Positions 36,302 to 47,824 of a DNA stretch of 64,000 nt are shown in pieces; the stretch's first letter is position 1; each line of letters begins with the position of its first letter. The position numbers and the translations under genes are program-made. The stretch comes from Phallus indusiatus. Lineage: Eukaryota; Basidiomycota; Agaricomycetes; Phallales; Phallaceae. The notes under the pieces were generated by a model. The model was not told the DNA's origin, made no database searches, and worked only from the letters and a program-made list of their open reading frames with translations. The stretch lies in assembly GCA_027605045.1 (NCBI GenBank), contig JAQFWX010000010.1, positions 934,879 through 998,878 of the forward strand. Direction: 5' to 3'.

Positions 36302-38653
36302 CTAGGGTCTCGACTCCGGTCTTTAAACGTTAGTCTTCGGTGTTTTGAGTGTTTGACGGCGCATATATTGTCGTCCGCGCTTTACTGCAGCCGGTGCAGG
36401 GTCGTTTTACAGTACTCGGGTTCTTCTTTTACCTCGTTCGCGCCCTCAACAGCGCGTTTCATAAGATTTGGCTTCCGATGAATAGTCGGGTTTTCCAAGC
36501 CCAAAATAACGAAACAGGTATTCAAACTTCCACCATCCCAGTTTTCTGCTATCAAAGCGTACTAACACAGTGTTACGGATAAGTTCACGGGCAGGATCGA
36601 GTTTCCACTTGAATAGACCGTTAATTCCGCCGGCGAATATATGCGTAGCTTCCGTGGCATCAGTTGGTGGGGCTGATAAGAGTTGACACCACATGGATAG
36701 CGGAAGACTGCAAGCACCGTTGATAACATCACAGAGTATTCGGTGCTCGCGACATTCATCCACGGCGTCTACAATAGAGAGATAGCTTTGATACTCTTCT
36801 TCCTCCAGCTGACCCTTTATCACATCAGGAGCAGACCGGAGTAGTTCCCAGTGCGTATTCAACCCACCATTGTGGAGACCCAAACACAGGGCATGACGTA
36901 TATCCACCGTATTTGCTTCACTAACCTCTAAGGTATCACAGAGATCGTCGCGAGTTGAGCGTCCAAATTTTTCGCTGATAGTTGGATGCACAGCTGCGCA
37001 CCGTGCGATAATTCGATGGACACTTCGGTTTTGAGAAGTTTCATAAAGCCATACGAGCGCCTCAAAGTCAAGGGATGTTGCGTGTTCGACAGCTCTTTTG
37101 ATATTCTCTTCTCTCCACTTTGTGAATTTCGGGAGGTTGTAAGAAAATATAGTAGATCGAAGACTTTGTAAACCGCGGCGCACCGCACCAGCTAATCTTG
37201 AAATGTATATGAATACATGTCCAACAGTGCTTTGGGCGTGGTGAACGAGATGCCGAACATTACTACGACGAGCTTTGAGATTGATTTGTCTCCAGACGGC
37301 TAGAAAACCCCTATGTAGGGTCGTTTTGATTGCTTCGAAAACTTGTCGTAGAATAAAGAAAAAAATTCCAATGTAAATTGTCAACGACGTTGTGTATGGA
37401 CATTCCGGGTACCAAATGGGCAGCATCACCGAAATAAAATATACCGTATATGTAATGCCCGCAATGAATACAATTGTCCCGGCGATATGAATATCCAACG
37501 GGAATAATAGTATAATAATGCCAGTAAGGAACATGCCGACCGCAAGATGAAGAAGGATGGGAAGAAGCTCGACGATCGCCGCAACCTTCCACGATTCAAA
37601 GCCATTGTATCGCAACTGCCTGGCTCGAGATTTTTCATTCGGGGTTCCGGGAATAGATGACAGATAATAATAAAGCCACTGCTTCGCGAGAACAGCAAAT
37701 AGCACCGTAGATAATGTGATCGCCAAACTTGTAAACCATAGACCGTTCACCAACAATGTGTTTGTTGATGCTGTAAATGGCGACGTAGGTGTCAATGTCG
37801 CGGTGGGTACATCGCTTGCCGGTACTCCACTAAAATTTGCTCGTAATAGTTGAACTGCTTCAGATAATAAGGATGCAGAAACTTGAGTATTGTCTTTCTG
37901 GAGACTTTGTGAGGCCTGGGATATGAACGTTGTTATGACGCCAGAAAAGAGACCAGCCTGGTGTATAATAAGTTAAGCTTTCATACTTATGATTGAATAA
38001 ATGTTCTGCCTACAAATACGAGAAGTACGTCTACCGTCTCTTTCCACCCTTCTGCTCTTTCACGATCAAACGACTCGGCTTCGTCGAGGTATGTCAACCA
38101 AACGCGAGCATTGTCGGAAGCTTCCTCTCCAAATTTATCTCGGGGATACTTTTGCTCGTAATCATATCTATTATTCGCTAACATGCATCATGTTGAATCA
38201 ATCAAATTATACCAAAATTTTAAATAAGATACTCACATCCAGTTTCTTGAGAAACACCTTTGGCTAACCCGAAAAACCTTTTACGTCCTGTCTTGTCTTG
38301 TTGGGTTATATGAGAAGATCCGGAAACTGGATTGTTAGGAGCGGCCTCTAATGTACCTCGGTGAGAAATTTTCACATACCGTTTCATGAAAAAAATAGAG
38401 GTGACTTACCAAGAAAATCGCGGAAAAGGCTGATTAAATTCTCTATTCTTTCATCGGGCTGTTGTCCCGTCGCTTGCACAGCAGCGGGTTGGTTGCTTTC
38501 TCTGTTTGAAGGAGTCGGTGCCACGTTTATGGGCGGAGACTTGGGACGTTCACTTTGGTCGTCAGGCTCTCCTTGACCCGTTTTTGAATTTTCGCCACCT
38601 TCGTTAGTACCCTCAATGTGTGTTGTTTCTTTCAAGCTAAGTGTTTCCGACAT

Positions 38654-39850
38654 GATGTGTCTTTGGTAATTGCGTGCGATATGAGATTGTGTGTAGAGGC
38701 AAGAGAAGTTCCGTAAGATGTACCCAAAAGTAGCCCGCGGCCTCGGTTTACTTCGCGCTTGATATCAAAGTCGATACGTAAGATTATATGAATGATCAGT
38801 ATTGAGCACAATAATAACATGACAAGGAAGCCCAGAGACCAATAGGACGTTCGGGAGGCTATCGGCAGATAAACGATGAACGGCCATTGGGTCACATCGC
38901 CAGTACCGGCGAGCCTAAAACCTTTGTCATGGCAGGTTATGGCACAGCAAAAGCCTCTTCTTCTCTTCTCTTTTCTTCTTTTCTCAGCTTAGAATTTCGT
39001 ACGGTCACTGAATCAAATGAACCACCACGAATCGCCACAGCGACTTCCAAAAAAAGTTCTATTCAGCAACCTAATCGGATCATACGGTCACTCACTTCTT
39101 GTATCGCAACTATGCTCTGTGTTATATGTATCTCATTCGCACAGGTTTTTTCGCTTAAAAGGTTGACACCGCTTGATGGCCATATGCATGATGTGATCTG
39201 GTGATACTATATTAGCTCTTCAGCAGCGTTTACAGCATTTTGAATTCATTTTGCTATTAAAATATGTCGAAGAGGTTCATAACATCACCTAAAAATTCAG
39301 TTAAATCAGGTCAGCTACGTCACATAGGAAACTTGAGCGAGGCGCACATTCTAATCACCTAAGACCGGTTCGTGACACAGCAAATATGTCGTACTACATG
39401 CGAATGATATCTTTACGAAAAAAACCAAGATGGGTAATAGTATGAGCGGGTCTGGTGTCCTTAATACCGAACATCTACGGCGCAAATGAAGAGTACGGTG
39501 GAGGATGGCATAAAAAGACCAATTAGAAGAAGAAATTCGCTTCATAATTGTCAGATTATTAGCCCGTCATTTCATTGTTAAGCTCACGTATGAGACCGAT
39601 ACGCGTTTGCAGCACGTAATAAATTAAATTTCGTCTGTAGAATATCGGCAACTTAGTTAGATTTTGTGTTTGAAGAGAAAGAAAACCCCTGACGTGGAGA
39701 TGAGGCCGTCGTGCAACCGTTAACAAGACTCCGAGGGCTGCGCAGTAGTGCGAAGTGCAGTATTCATGGACTGGGACAACAATATATCAGCATCGCCGTC
39801 ATCCTATCTATCCATGCATGTCCTACATACCTTAAATATGAAGCTTCTGT
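38654..39850 (-). promoter_or_regulatory. Duplicated upstream region of DUF6535 gene C
   Basis: Read on the minus strand it matches 17781-19291 upstream of gene B and 10133-10952 upstream of gene A. It includes the CCCAATGG block near 38885 and the pyrimidine-rich GGAACTTCTCTTGCCTCTACAC block just before the ATG at 38653. No gene is supported. Confidence 0.5.
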
Positions 39851-40370
39851 GTGGCTGCCTTTTTTATCTCAACCCACTGCCCTTTTTGCTTCTCTTCTCG
39901 ATATATTGGCATGCCAGTACGTGCATTTCAAATCTGTTCGAAGTTTGCCAGCGGGTGTGATTCGGACATGACGGCCTTCTTGTTCATGGAAGGCCTAGCA
40001 AATAAGAGACGTGGAAAAAATGGACCTTTGTTGTTAAGTGTGTAAGAATATTCTTTCGCGTTGGCGTATTTTCGTGCAGGACGCAATCGCCTTCAGAAAT
40101 GCAAGTCAATTGCTCTACAAATTCAAAGTCGGACGATATCAACGTTCAAGACTTCAAGTCAGCGAACAAACATACTCTTAACAACAGGGGCGTTGTATTG
40201 CTTGTAATATCATTAAAAGTGCGTGTGTGGTATTTTTGAAGAAGGAGAGGTGATCCATGGAGAAGAGGAAGCGTTTCGGAATGTTTGAAGCCTATGAAAA
40301 AGTTTTCTCGCGGCATTGTGGTTGTCAGTTGTGGACGCGTTGGTCACGGTACTACTATGTGACTTACGTA
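39851..40370 (+). repeat. Dispersed repeat shared with 24691-25190
   Basis: Direct-orientation counterpart of 24691-25190, with the same CTCTTCTCGATA, AAGAATATTCTTTCGCG, GTCGGACGATATCAAC and CAGCGAACAAACATACTC blocks. The coding-like minus-strand segment here (VLHENTPTRKNILTHLT) soon meets a stop. Probably a gene remnant. Confidence 0.45.
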
Positions 40371-40383
40371 ACCTGACGTGCTT

Positions 40384-40440
40384 GAGAGTTTTTTTTTGAG
40401 TTTTTTTTGGAGTTTTTTTTTTTGGAGTTTTTTTTTTTTC
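40384..40440. repeat. T-rich minisatellite, (GGAGTTTTTTTT)n
   Basis: Four imperfect units of GGAG or TGAG followed by 8-14 T residues lie just downstream of the TOA2 stop (TOA2 is on the minus strand). No counterpart is seen at the pseudogene copy near 2140. Confidence 0.8.
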
Positions 40441-40579
40441 AATATTGAGAAACATATCAAAATACATGTGGCAGAATCAGATATTTTATTGAGTAGTGTA
40501 AATTGTGGACGATGCTAAAAGGTAAACCCAGTGAGTCTAATGACTCTAAAAGCGGATGCGCGGTTTGTTTTTTTCTCTT

Positions 40580-41090
40580 TCATTTTTTGGCGTCGGGAGC
40601 ATCAGGATTTTTACATGCGATGATTTTGATTTTTTCTGCGGAAACGACTTCATTGCTCTCCATCTTGAACTGCGGATTTTTGATGATGAATGTCCAGACA
40701 TCATCACAGTTGCGGTAAGTCCTCAAGTGACCCTAAAACACGTAACATTAGGAGGAAAAGCCGAGTATGTAGCCTGGATAATGCGACGTACCTTGAGGGT
40801 TGTTTTCGCTTTGACGTGTTTTGCCAAACTGTCCGCCAAGGATTTGTCGAACTATGAGAATTATGAGTTTGTGTGCTAAGCAAGGAATACCATTACCTGA
40901 GCCAGAACTATCATCGCCAGCTGTGGTGTTATTGAACCATCAGTGATTAGCTCGTCAAGTGAGTCCGTAAGAGCCATGCCAATCCTAAGCGAGAACAAAG
41001 GGAAGAGGGAGCCCCATTCTAAGAAACCAAATGTACGCACGAAGATCCTCGATAGAATTCGTAATAGACTGTATCTTTGGTCCCAGACAT
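40580..41090 (-). CDS. TOA2: Transcription initiation factor IIA small (gamma) subunit
   Basis: There are four exons on the minus strand. ATG at 41090 starts [24 protein letters not shown]...CGCTTAG intron follows, then [16 protein letters not shown]...[15 protein letters not shown]...CATAG intron follows, then [27 protein letters not shown]...TTTTAG intron follows, then [15 protein letters not shown]...[18 protein letters not shown] with stop TGA 40580-40582. This gives about 117 residues, the usual length for this highly conserved general factor. TFIIA stabilises TBP on the TATA box in RNA polymerase II preinitiation complexes. The plain ORF at 40876-41274 reads through introns and is misleading. 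Splice sites are canonical and there are no lesions, so this is the functional copy; the one at 2271-2775 is dead. Confidence 0.95.
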
Positions 41091-42500
41091 TTAGTCGATT
41101 CCTACCGTAGAGAATAATGTGTCCAAAAAATGAGCGTTGGGGACGAGATTGAAATTTGATTTTTGAAAATCCACTTACGCCTTGCACGTGATCGATTGAT
41201 TGAACGTTGCGCAATGCGCGCGTTACGATAAATTCGGCATTATCGGCACACAAAACATCAATTGTTTCCACCATTCAAGCTCTTCCTCTTCCGCGGAGCA
41301 CACTTTGTGATAGAACGGAGGGAGGCTTTACCAAGCGGTAAGCTGGACTTTTGAGGTTAGTTTTCTAAAAGCAACTCTTTGTTAAAATAAATGCGACTTA
41401 CTTCTTATGTCATGCATGTTTGCAACATGTGTGGGCAACTTGAACATCGTTTCAAGCTTCACAGTCCTCGCTAAGCGCTAAGTATTGAAGCTGCGACTAA
41501 AAAAAATTATTACGTAAACTCGATTGCGTAATTAACGAGCACAACCTCGACGCACCACCAGGGCCCAGTGACCATGGCTCAGATTGTTTCGCGAGAAAGT
41601 GTAACAATAAACTGGTGAGCTTTGAGACAGTATTTTTATATCCTTAGGCACATTTATAAGCCGAGTCCCAATAGAATTGCTTCTTCATCATAACCTTCAT
41701 GAACCCTTTTTCGACAACCTGCGCTGCGCAACCACTTGGTATCGGCGGATTGGATTCAGTAAGGCCAGCTTGGACTATGTATAGCTACTTGAGTACTTAA
41801 GTACTTAAGGTTTACTACCAGTTCCTGGGATCAAATCAGCTGACGCGGTAGTCAGAATTCTCGGTGGAGCTTCATGGGAAGTGCTGTGAAAATCGGTGAA
41901 AATGTGGTTGAAGAGTTTTGGCCTTTCGTTAATTCCTGCTTGAGGCGTGCCTCTACAGTCGTTTTTGAATACTCAAGGCACAATGCTTTATTTTCGAAAT
42001 GACTATAGAACGTGAGTTTGTAACTTGGTGTATCTCTGATAACGGTCTTCTGAAACCCTACATATGCACTAGGGGCGGTATCAGGACGAAACCTCGAGGC
42101 AGCCCGTCTAAATTTTGACGTGTGAACGTGATAACCGAATGCGTCGACCCTTCTTTCATCAACGCACGATGCATTTCTTGAGTTTACCCCATTGATTGAG
42201 TGCTGACGCTGAAGGTTTAATGGAGGCAAGGTGAAATCGTAAATCCCACGAAAGCCGAGTATCCGCCTCATCTCACTTTCCGATTAAGGTCCATTTTCAA
42301 ATGCACTAGTCACAAGTCGAAACTTTTGTGATTTCAAGTGCTGAATTTAATGCTTCTTTTCACGGCGGCCATTAACCGTGTCTTTCTTCTATAACATACC
42401 ACATTTATACTGGCCCTGCCTTAACCCATATTCTAGGCATCCAGTAGAAATTCAGGAATCGCCGTCTATACTCTTGATCGATTGAACTTCATTCATCGCA
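41091..42500. other. Intergenic between TOA2 and MFS gene 1
   Basis: The first about 90 bp are the TOA2 upstream sequence that is duplicated at 2776-2802 plus 8565-8640. From about 41790 to 42300 the sequence matches 45100-45560 upstream of the second MFS gene (ACTATGTATAG, AAATCAGCTGACG and CACGATGCATT blocks), the 5' part of the tandem duplication. The 139-residue minus ORF at 41852-42271 is not preserved in the other copy, so I do not call a gene. Confidence 0.5.
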
Positions 42501-44548
42501 ATGTCCAGTGTAAAACCTCCTTTTTATTCTGAAAAGGATGTCGATCAGCTTGAAGACCACGTCGGTAAACATGTAGAGGATACGATTGAAACCTTTCCAG
42601 TCACCGTTACATCGGACAAGGATGATCCCATGAACTGGTCAATGTACGTAGCATATGTACCAGTATTCGTATTCAACCTGACGCTGCTGAACTAGATGGC
42701 GCAAGAATGGCATTCTAGCAATTGTCTGTCTGCACACTATGCAAGGTCCTTTCTCTGCAGGCACGTGTCTCATTCAATCTCACACATCATACATTCATGA
42801 AGAAAATACCCAAACCCAGCCATCGTCATACCGGCTTTTATGCAATTATCCGAAGAATTCAACGTCAGCCTAACTAGAGCCTCATATCTCGTGTAGGTAT
42901 CACATATTCACTTGTCCGCGTCTATTGCCTGTTGTTAACAGGTTCCAAGTTCTGTGCCCATAATTTTGCTTGGTGCATTTCCCTTAGTATGGACACCAGT
43001 GTCAGACCGGGTCGGTCGACGACCCGTATATTTGATTTCAGCTTTCCTCTCCGCTGTGTGCACGCTGACAGGAGTATTTTGCCATTCCTATGGATCCCTT
43101 ATGGTAACCAGAGCATTACAAGGTTGATATTCTCCTACACAACGAATAAAATTTTATCGTGCTAATGGGATTTCAGCAATATTCATATCTCCGCCCTTAT
43201 CTCTGGGTGCTTGCTCCGTGAGAGAAATGTTTCAACCTGAAGAAAGTGGAGAAAAGATGGGAGTTTGGTGTATGTTTAAATGTTATGCCGAAGATTGTGT
43301 ATCCTGACTGTTTATAGCGTTGATGGTCAGCACCGGCCCTCTCCTAGCTCCAATCATGTAAGCGCCTAAAGTGCCATGAAAGAACAATAATAACTTGAAA
43401 AATCACAGGCTTGGGTTTCTGATTCAAGATCGCGGATGGCGCGCGGCTTTTGATTTAACAGCTGCTATACAGTTGGCGCTGTTTTTTGCTCATTTACTAT
43501 TCGGATATGAAACCTTGAAACGAAACTCAGATTATGGGAAGCCTTCAAGTAGTACGGCGCGTAGATGGTACCGGTTTTCGATTTATCGGCGCGAACCTAT
43601 ACATCTCGAGGAAATATTACGACCCTTTTACGTTGGCTTTCGATATCTTACCGTTTTCTTACCTTCTCTTGCGAACGCATTGGTATTTTGTCATGCGAAC
43701 GTGTTTGTAGTAAGCGCCTACCGTCTACGTGCCAAGCTCACCCAGTTAATCACCAAAATTTGATAGACCGTTTTTGTACCAAAGGTATCCATCTATTCGA
43801 AGTTTAAGCACTTGCAACTCCGTTTTACCATGCGCCTAGATATTTGGAGCAAAATTTGGGCTAACACCGGGACAAATAGGACTTCAAATAATCGCACAAT
43901 TAATTGGTGCAATAATAGGAGAAACTCTGGTTGGACGAGGGAGCGACGCGTTTATGAATTGGCGTACTAAGAAGACTGGTAAACGAGTACCTGAAGACCG
44001 TCTTCTCCTGGTCTACCCGGGCTTTATTTGTTCTATAGTCGGTTTGATGGGTTTGGACCATTTGAATACTCTACGTTGTTATTTCGCGAACTAATGACCT
44101 GTTTCGCAGTGTGGGGAGTTCAGCTTCAAAACGCTCAGAAAGGTCATTGGAACATCACTCCAGTAAGCACGCACGAATCTAAGTATGGAGGTATGGTTTC
44201 TCATCTCTTATAAAGGATATTGGGGCAGCGATAGCCGTATTTGGACAACAGATTGTCTCGTCAATTTGCACAACCTACGCGATCGAGACATACATGGAAC
44301 AAACTGGTCACGTCTCGAGTTTTGTCAGTTTCGTCCGTCAACTGTTGGGATTCGTTACGTCGTTTCATTAAAAATGTATATTATCTCTTCGTCTGACATT
44401 TTTTTAGATTGGTCCTTTTTATCTTGGAGATGCCGTCGACAATCTGGGTACTGCTAAAGCGTGTGGACTGTTTTCTGGGTTGATGGCTCTGGGGGGTCTC
44501 ATGGTTTGCGCGTGCCACCTGTACGGATCTAGATGGCATCCACTTTGA
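42501..44548 (+). pseudogene. MFS transporter gene 1, probable pseudogene with in-frame TAG
   Basis: It is colinear with the intact MFS gene at 45774-47824, with the same 12 exons and ATG (MSSVKPPFYSEKDVDQLEDHV). Two changes stand out. The last codon of exon 3 is TAG where gene 2 has TGG (YLV-stop at 42893-42895 before GTATCAC). The second intron starts GCACGT instead of GTACGT. A GC-AG intron can be spliced. Use of an upstream GTGTAG donor would skip the TAG in frame and lose two codons, so the gene might still give protein. All later exons are open: GRRPVYLISAFLSAVCTL, FLIQDRGWRAAF, TPGQIGLQIIAQLIGA and the end GSRWHPL with stop TGA 44546-44548. Substrate unknown. Confidence 0.7.
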
Positions 44549-45773
44549 GGTGCTCAAATTATGGTAAACTTAGAAAAAGAACAGAGTCTTGTTTATTTGA
44601 TAGACGAGTTATAATAATATAAACTTGAGCCTCAAGCTTCACAGTTCGCATTACCAAAATTGAATTCTAACAAACGAACAACGCTGAAAGAGAAAATACA
44701 ATAACGAACTCCTGCTATTTACCAGAAAGTTTGTCCTTCTTATGTCTCTTTTTTTCAGCTTGTCAAATTCCGCTCGTCCTTCGTTGACCAATTTAGCAAG
44801 GTGAATAGGGTGGTGCGATGACAAGTTTGAGCTACGCTGGCAGAAAGCCTAGAAAAAGATAAGCTGATGAGCTGAAAATATACCTCAGAGCTTAGAGGAA
44901 TCCACGATCTTGTGCATGGAGTCGGTGACGGTCCAATCTGGAAGTTGCTGCGTCTGAAACAATGAATTACGTAGTTTCTGTTATGTAAGCAGGGAACGGA
45001 AGCAAATGATACCCCGACGCGTCACCAGTTCACCAATGACTCCACATTCCACACAACTGGATATCAAATCGAATACTATAAGTGAGATGCATTATCAACT
45101 ATGTATAGTCACATATGATTCCTCACTACCAGTGCCTAGGAACAAATCAGCTGACGGCTACTCAGAGTTCTCTTTGGAGCCCCATTGGAAATGCCATGAA
45201 AATCAGCACGAGTGTAAAAAGTGGTCTTTCGCTCGATTCCTTGTAAGATAGGTCTCCAGTCGTACTCTGATATTCATATTCATGGCGCAATCTTTCAATT
45301 CCAGACTAATTATAGTGCGCGTGAACTATGTGTGTCTGTGAAAATGGTAATGTGAAAGTTTACCTGCTAGGACCGGTACTAGTACGGTATGTGTCTTGAT
45401 ATTTAAAGGTGATTATCGAATTCACCAACGCACGATGCGTTACTCAAGCTTATTCATTGGAATTCTTATGCTGCAGGTCCATTGAAAGCGGCTAAACCTT
45501 AGGCTGTGAATCCCACGAAAGTCAAGAATTATCCGACCATCTCAGTTCGAGTCCTATTACAGTAAAACCGTTTTGAGATGGGCTGGTCACAAGTCGATGC
45601 TTTTGAAATTTCAAGTATTGGGATTGACGCTTCTTTCATGGTGGCCGCTGGGCGTGTCTTTATACCGCATTAATACTAGTCCTGCCGTAACTCATATTCG
45701 AAGTGTCCTATAGGAATTCTTGGGGTGGGGCGCTTTGTATAGGTGTAATCACATTGTACTTCTATCCATCGCG
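44549..45773. other. Intergenic between the two MFS genes
   Basis: It contains the duplicated 3' flank (44620-44810, resembling 47890-48110) and, from about 45100, the duplicated 5' flank of gene 2. A minus-strand reading near 44890-44955 (QQLPDWTVTDSMHKIVDSS then a stop) looks coding but has no supported upstream exon. Confidence 0.45.
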
Positions 45774-47824
45774 ATGACCAGTGTACAGCCCCCTTTGTAT
45801 TATCAAAAGGACGTCGATCAGCTTGAAGATCACATCGCTAAGCATGTAGAAGATGCAATTGAAACTTTGCCAATCACCGTTTCATTGGACAAGGATGATC
45901 CCCACAGTTGGTCAAAGTACGCAATCTTACCCGTACTAGTATCCGCATTTAAACTGACAACTTGCTAGATGGCGCAAAAATAGCATCCTAGCAATTGTCT
46001 GCTTGCACACTATGCTAGGCACTTTTTCTTCATGTACGTACTCATTCCAATCTATCTACTTTATCTGAAATATTTATTCACAAATAGCTGTCATTATTCC
46101 GGCTTTTATGCAATTATCGAATGAGTTTGACGTCAGCTTGAATAAGACCGCATTCCTTGTGTGGGTATCCTACACAAACGTCCGTGATAACAATTTCTTA
46201 CTACCAGATTTTTAGTTCTGTGTCTATACTTTTGCTGGGTACATTTCCTTTGATATGGACACCGATATCCCACAGGATTGGTCGACGACCAGTATATTTG
46301 ATTTCAGCTTTCCTCTCCGCTGTGTGCACGCTGGCGGGAGTATTTTGTCATTCTTATGGATCCCTTATGGTATCGAGGGCGCTATTAGGTCGATATTTTG
46401 TTATACATAAATTCAAAATTCCTATCGCACTAATAAAAATTTAGCGATATTTATATCTCCACCCTTATCTCTAGGTGCTTGTACCGTGAGAGAAATGTTC
46501 CAGCCTGAAGAATATGGAGAAAAAATGGGAGTCTGGTGTACGTTGAAAAGCTGTGTCTAAATTTCGCACTGTAGTTTGATTTCCTATGTGTTCGTAGCAT
46601 TGATGGTCACCATCGGTCCTCTCCTGGGCCCAATCATGTATGCGCTTAATTTGTGAAACCAGACTATTTTAACTTGAAAATATCTTCAGGCTTGGGTTTC
46701 TTATTCAAGATCGCGGATGGCGCGCAGCGTTTGACTTTGTAGCTGCCATGCAGCTAGCACTATTTTTCGCTCATTTGCTATTCGGACATGAAACTTTAAC
46801 ATCGAACCGAGATGACCGGGAGACTCCGAATACGACGCGCAGCTGGTACTGGTTTTTCATTTATCGAAACGAACCTATTCGCATTCAGGAATTATTGCGA
46901 CCCTTTTATGTTGGGCTTCAATATCCTACCGTTTTCCTGCCTTCCGTCGCGATCGCGTTGGTATTTTGTCATACAAACGTATTTGTTGTATGTGTTTAAT
47001 GTACCAAACTCATCCAATCACTTGTTCAATCGTAACCCGATAGACAGTTTATGTACCAAAGGTATCTATCTACCGGGAATTAAGCAACTTCTTTTCGCCC
47101 TTCAATGACAATTTACTCAGATATTCGGAGCAAAGTTTGGACTCACACCGGGACAAATCGGGCTTCAAATAATCGCACAATTAATCGGGGCAGTAATAGG
47201 AGAAACTCTGACTGGTCGAGGAAGTGACGCATTTATGAATTGGCGTACGAAGAAGACAGGTAAACGAGTACCTGAAGATCGTCTTCTCCTGGTCTATCCG
47301 GGCTTTATTTGTGCTGTAGTCGGTTTAATAGGTATGGGTTTAGCGTCACTGCTCGGTAGATCTACTTAATGTTCAATTTATTTTTGATTCAGTATGGGGA
47401 GTTCAGCTTCAAAATGCTAAAAAAGGCCACTGGAATATCACTCCAGTAAGTACGCATGAACTTGGATTTATCATTTTTTCATTTCAAGCAAAGGACATCG
47501 GGGCAGCGATAGCTGTATTCGGACAACAAATTGTCTCTTCAATCTGTACAACCTATGCAATCGAAACATACACAGGACAAACAGGACACGTTTCAAGTTT
47601 TGTCAGTTTTGTCCGTCAATTAATGGCATTCGTTACGTCGTCTCATTTAAAGTTTATTATCTTGTCATCTAACATTTCTTCAGATTGGTCCTTTTTATCT
47701 TGGAGATGCTATCGATAATTTAGGCACTGCGAAAGCGTGCGAACTGTTTTCTGGGTTGATGGCTCTTGGGGGTCTCATGGTTTGCGCATGTCACTTGTAC
47801 GGATCTAGATGGTATTCACTCTGA
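45774..47824 (+). CDS. Major facilitator superfamily transporter (gene 2, intact, 12 exons)
   Basis: Exons are 45774-45916, 45969-46033, 46088-46164, 46208-46388, 46445-46537, 46598-46637, 46690-46987, 47044-47061, 47121-47331, 47393-47445, 47494-47631 and 47684-47824. All introns are GT-AG and the phases close to a 485-residue protein. Features are a cytosolic N-terminus of about 50 residues (MTSVQPPLYYQKDVDQLEDHI), then LAIVCLHTML and VIIPAFMQLS membrane helices, the MFS loop signature (ISHRIGRRPVYLISAFLSA), FLIQDRGWRAAFDFV, a central loop, TPGQIGLQIIAQLIGAVIGE and a last pair of helices ending CHLYGSRWYSL. The layout fits fungal proton-antiport MFS proteins of the plasma membrane. The substrate cannot be told. 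It is the intact member of a tandem duplication of about 3.3 kb. Confidence 0.9.

Larger units (their letters stand above)
29146..36451 (+). mobile_element. Outer LTR-like insert (family X), itself split by a gypsy element
   Basis: The insert interrupting gene C begins TGAAGCGTGCGTCTCAGGAG and ends CCTCAACA, flanked by GCGC on both sides. Removing the gypsy element and its GTGTA duplication leaves 675 bp, in two pieces: 29146-29229 and 35861-36451. Its ends and some internal blocks resemble 7772-8337 and 25448-25757. No coding sequence is left. It may be a solo LTR. A 5-bp reading of the duplication (AGCGC) with a CAAC end is an alternative. Confidence 0.6.
28037..38653 (-). pseudogene. DUF6535-family gene C, split by nested retroelements
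   Basis: The 5' part has exons 38653-38410, 38347-38237, 38177-38014 and 37957-36452. The 3' part runs 29145-28191 and 28129-28037. Both parts are in the same frame and meet at the codons for ETR|YLLF of gene A. The 4-bp sequence GCGC is duplicated at the two rims (36452-36455 and 29142-29145). Without the insert, the exon lengths sum to an open frame of 1,022 residues ending in the conserved last exon (RQNYRSAGVANWMKKALESIW). There are no other lesions, so the gene was intact when hit. With a 7.3-kb insert it is probably dead, though a truncated N-terminal protein with all membrane segments could still be made: the frame stops right after the junction at about 36446. Confidence 0.88.

Noticed and set aside
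36240..36320. tRNA-like or SINE-like stretch (CTAGCAG...hairpin...GGGTCTCGACTCC)
   Set aside because: The arms do not pair as a cloverleaf and the B-box match is poor; it lies inside the LTR-like insert.
10953..39850. Idea that the DUF6535 cluster plus neighbours forms a defence or incompatibility locus
   Set aside because: No NACHT, HET, TIR or nuclease partner is present; the family has no known function, so this would be speculation.
40213..40467. Minus-strand ORF with KKKTPKKTQKK repeats
   Set aside because: It is the translation of the T-rich minisatellite and has no counterpart at the other copy of this region.
44880..44960. Coding-like minus-strand end QQLPDWTVTDSMHKIVDSS followed by a stop
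   Set aside because: No upstream exon in phase could be found, and there is no counterpart in the flank of the second MFS gene.
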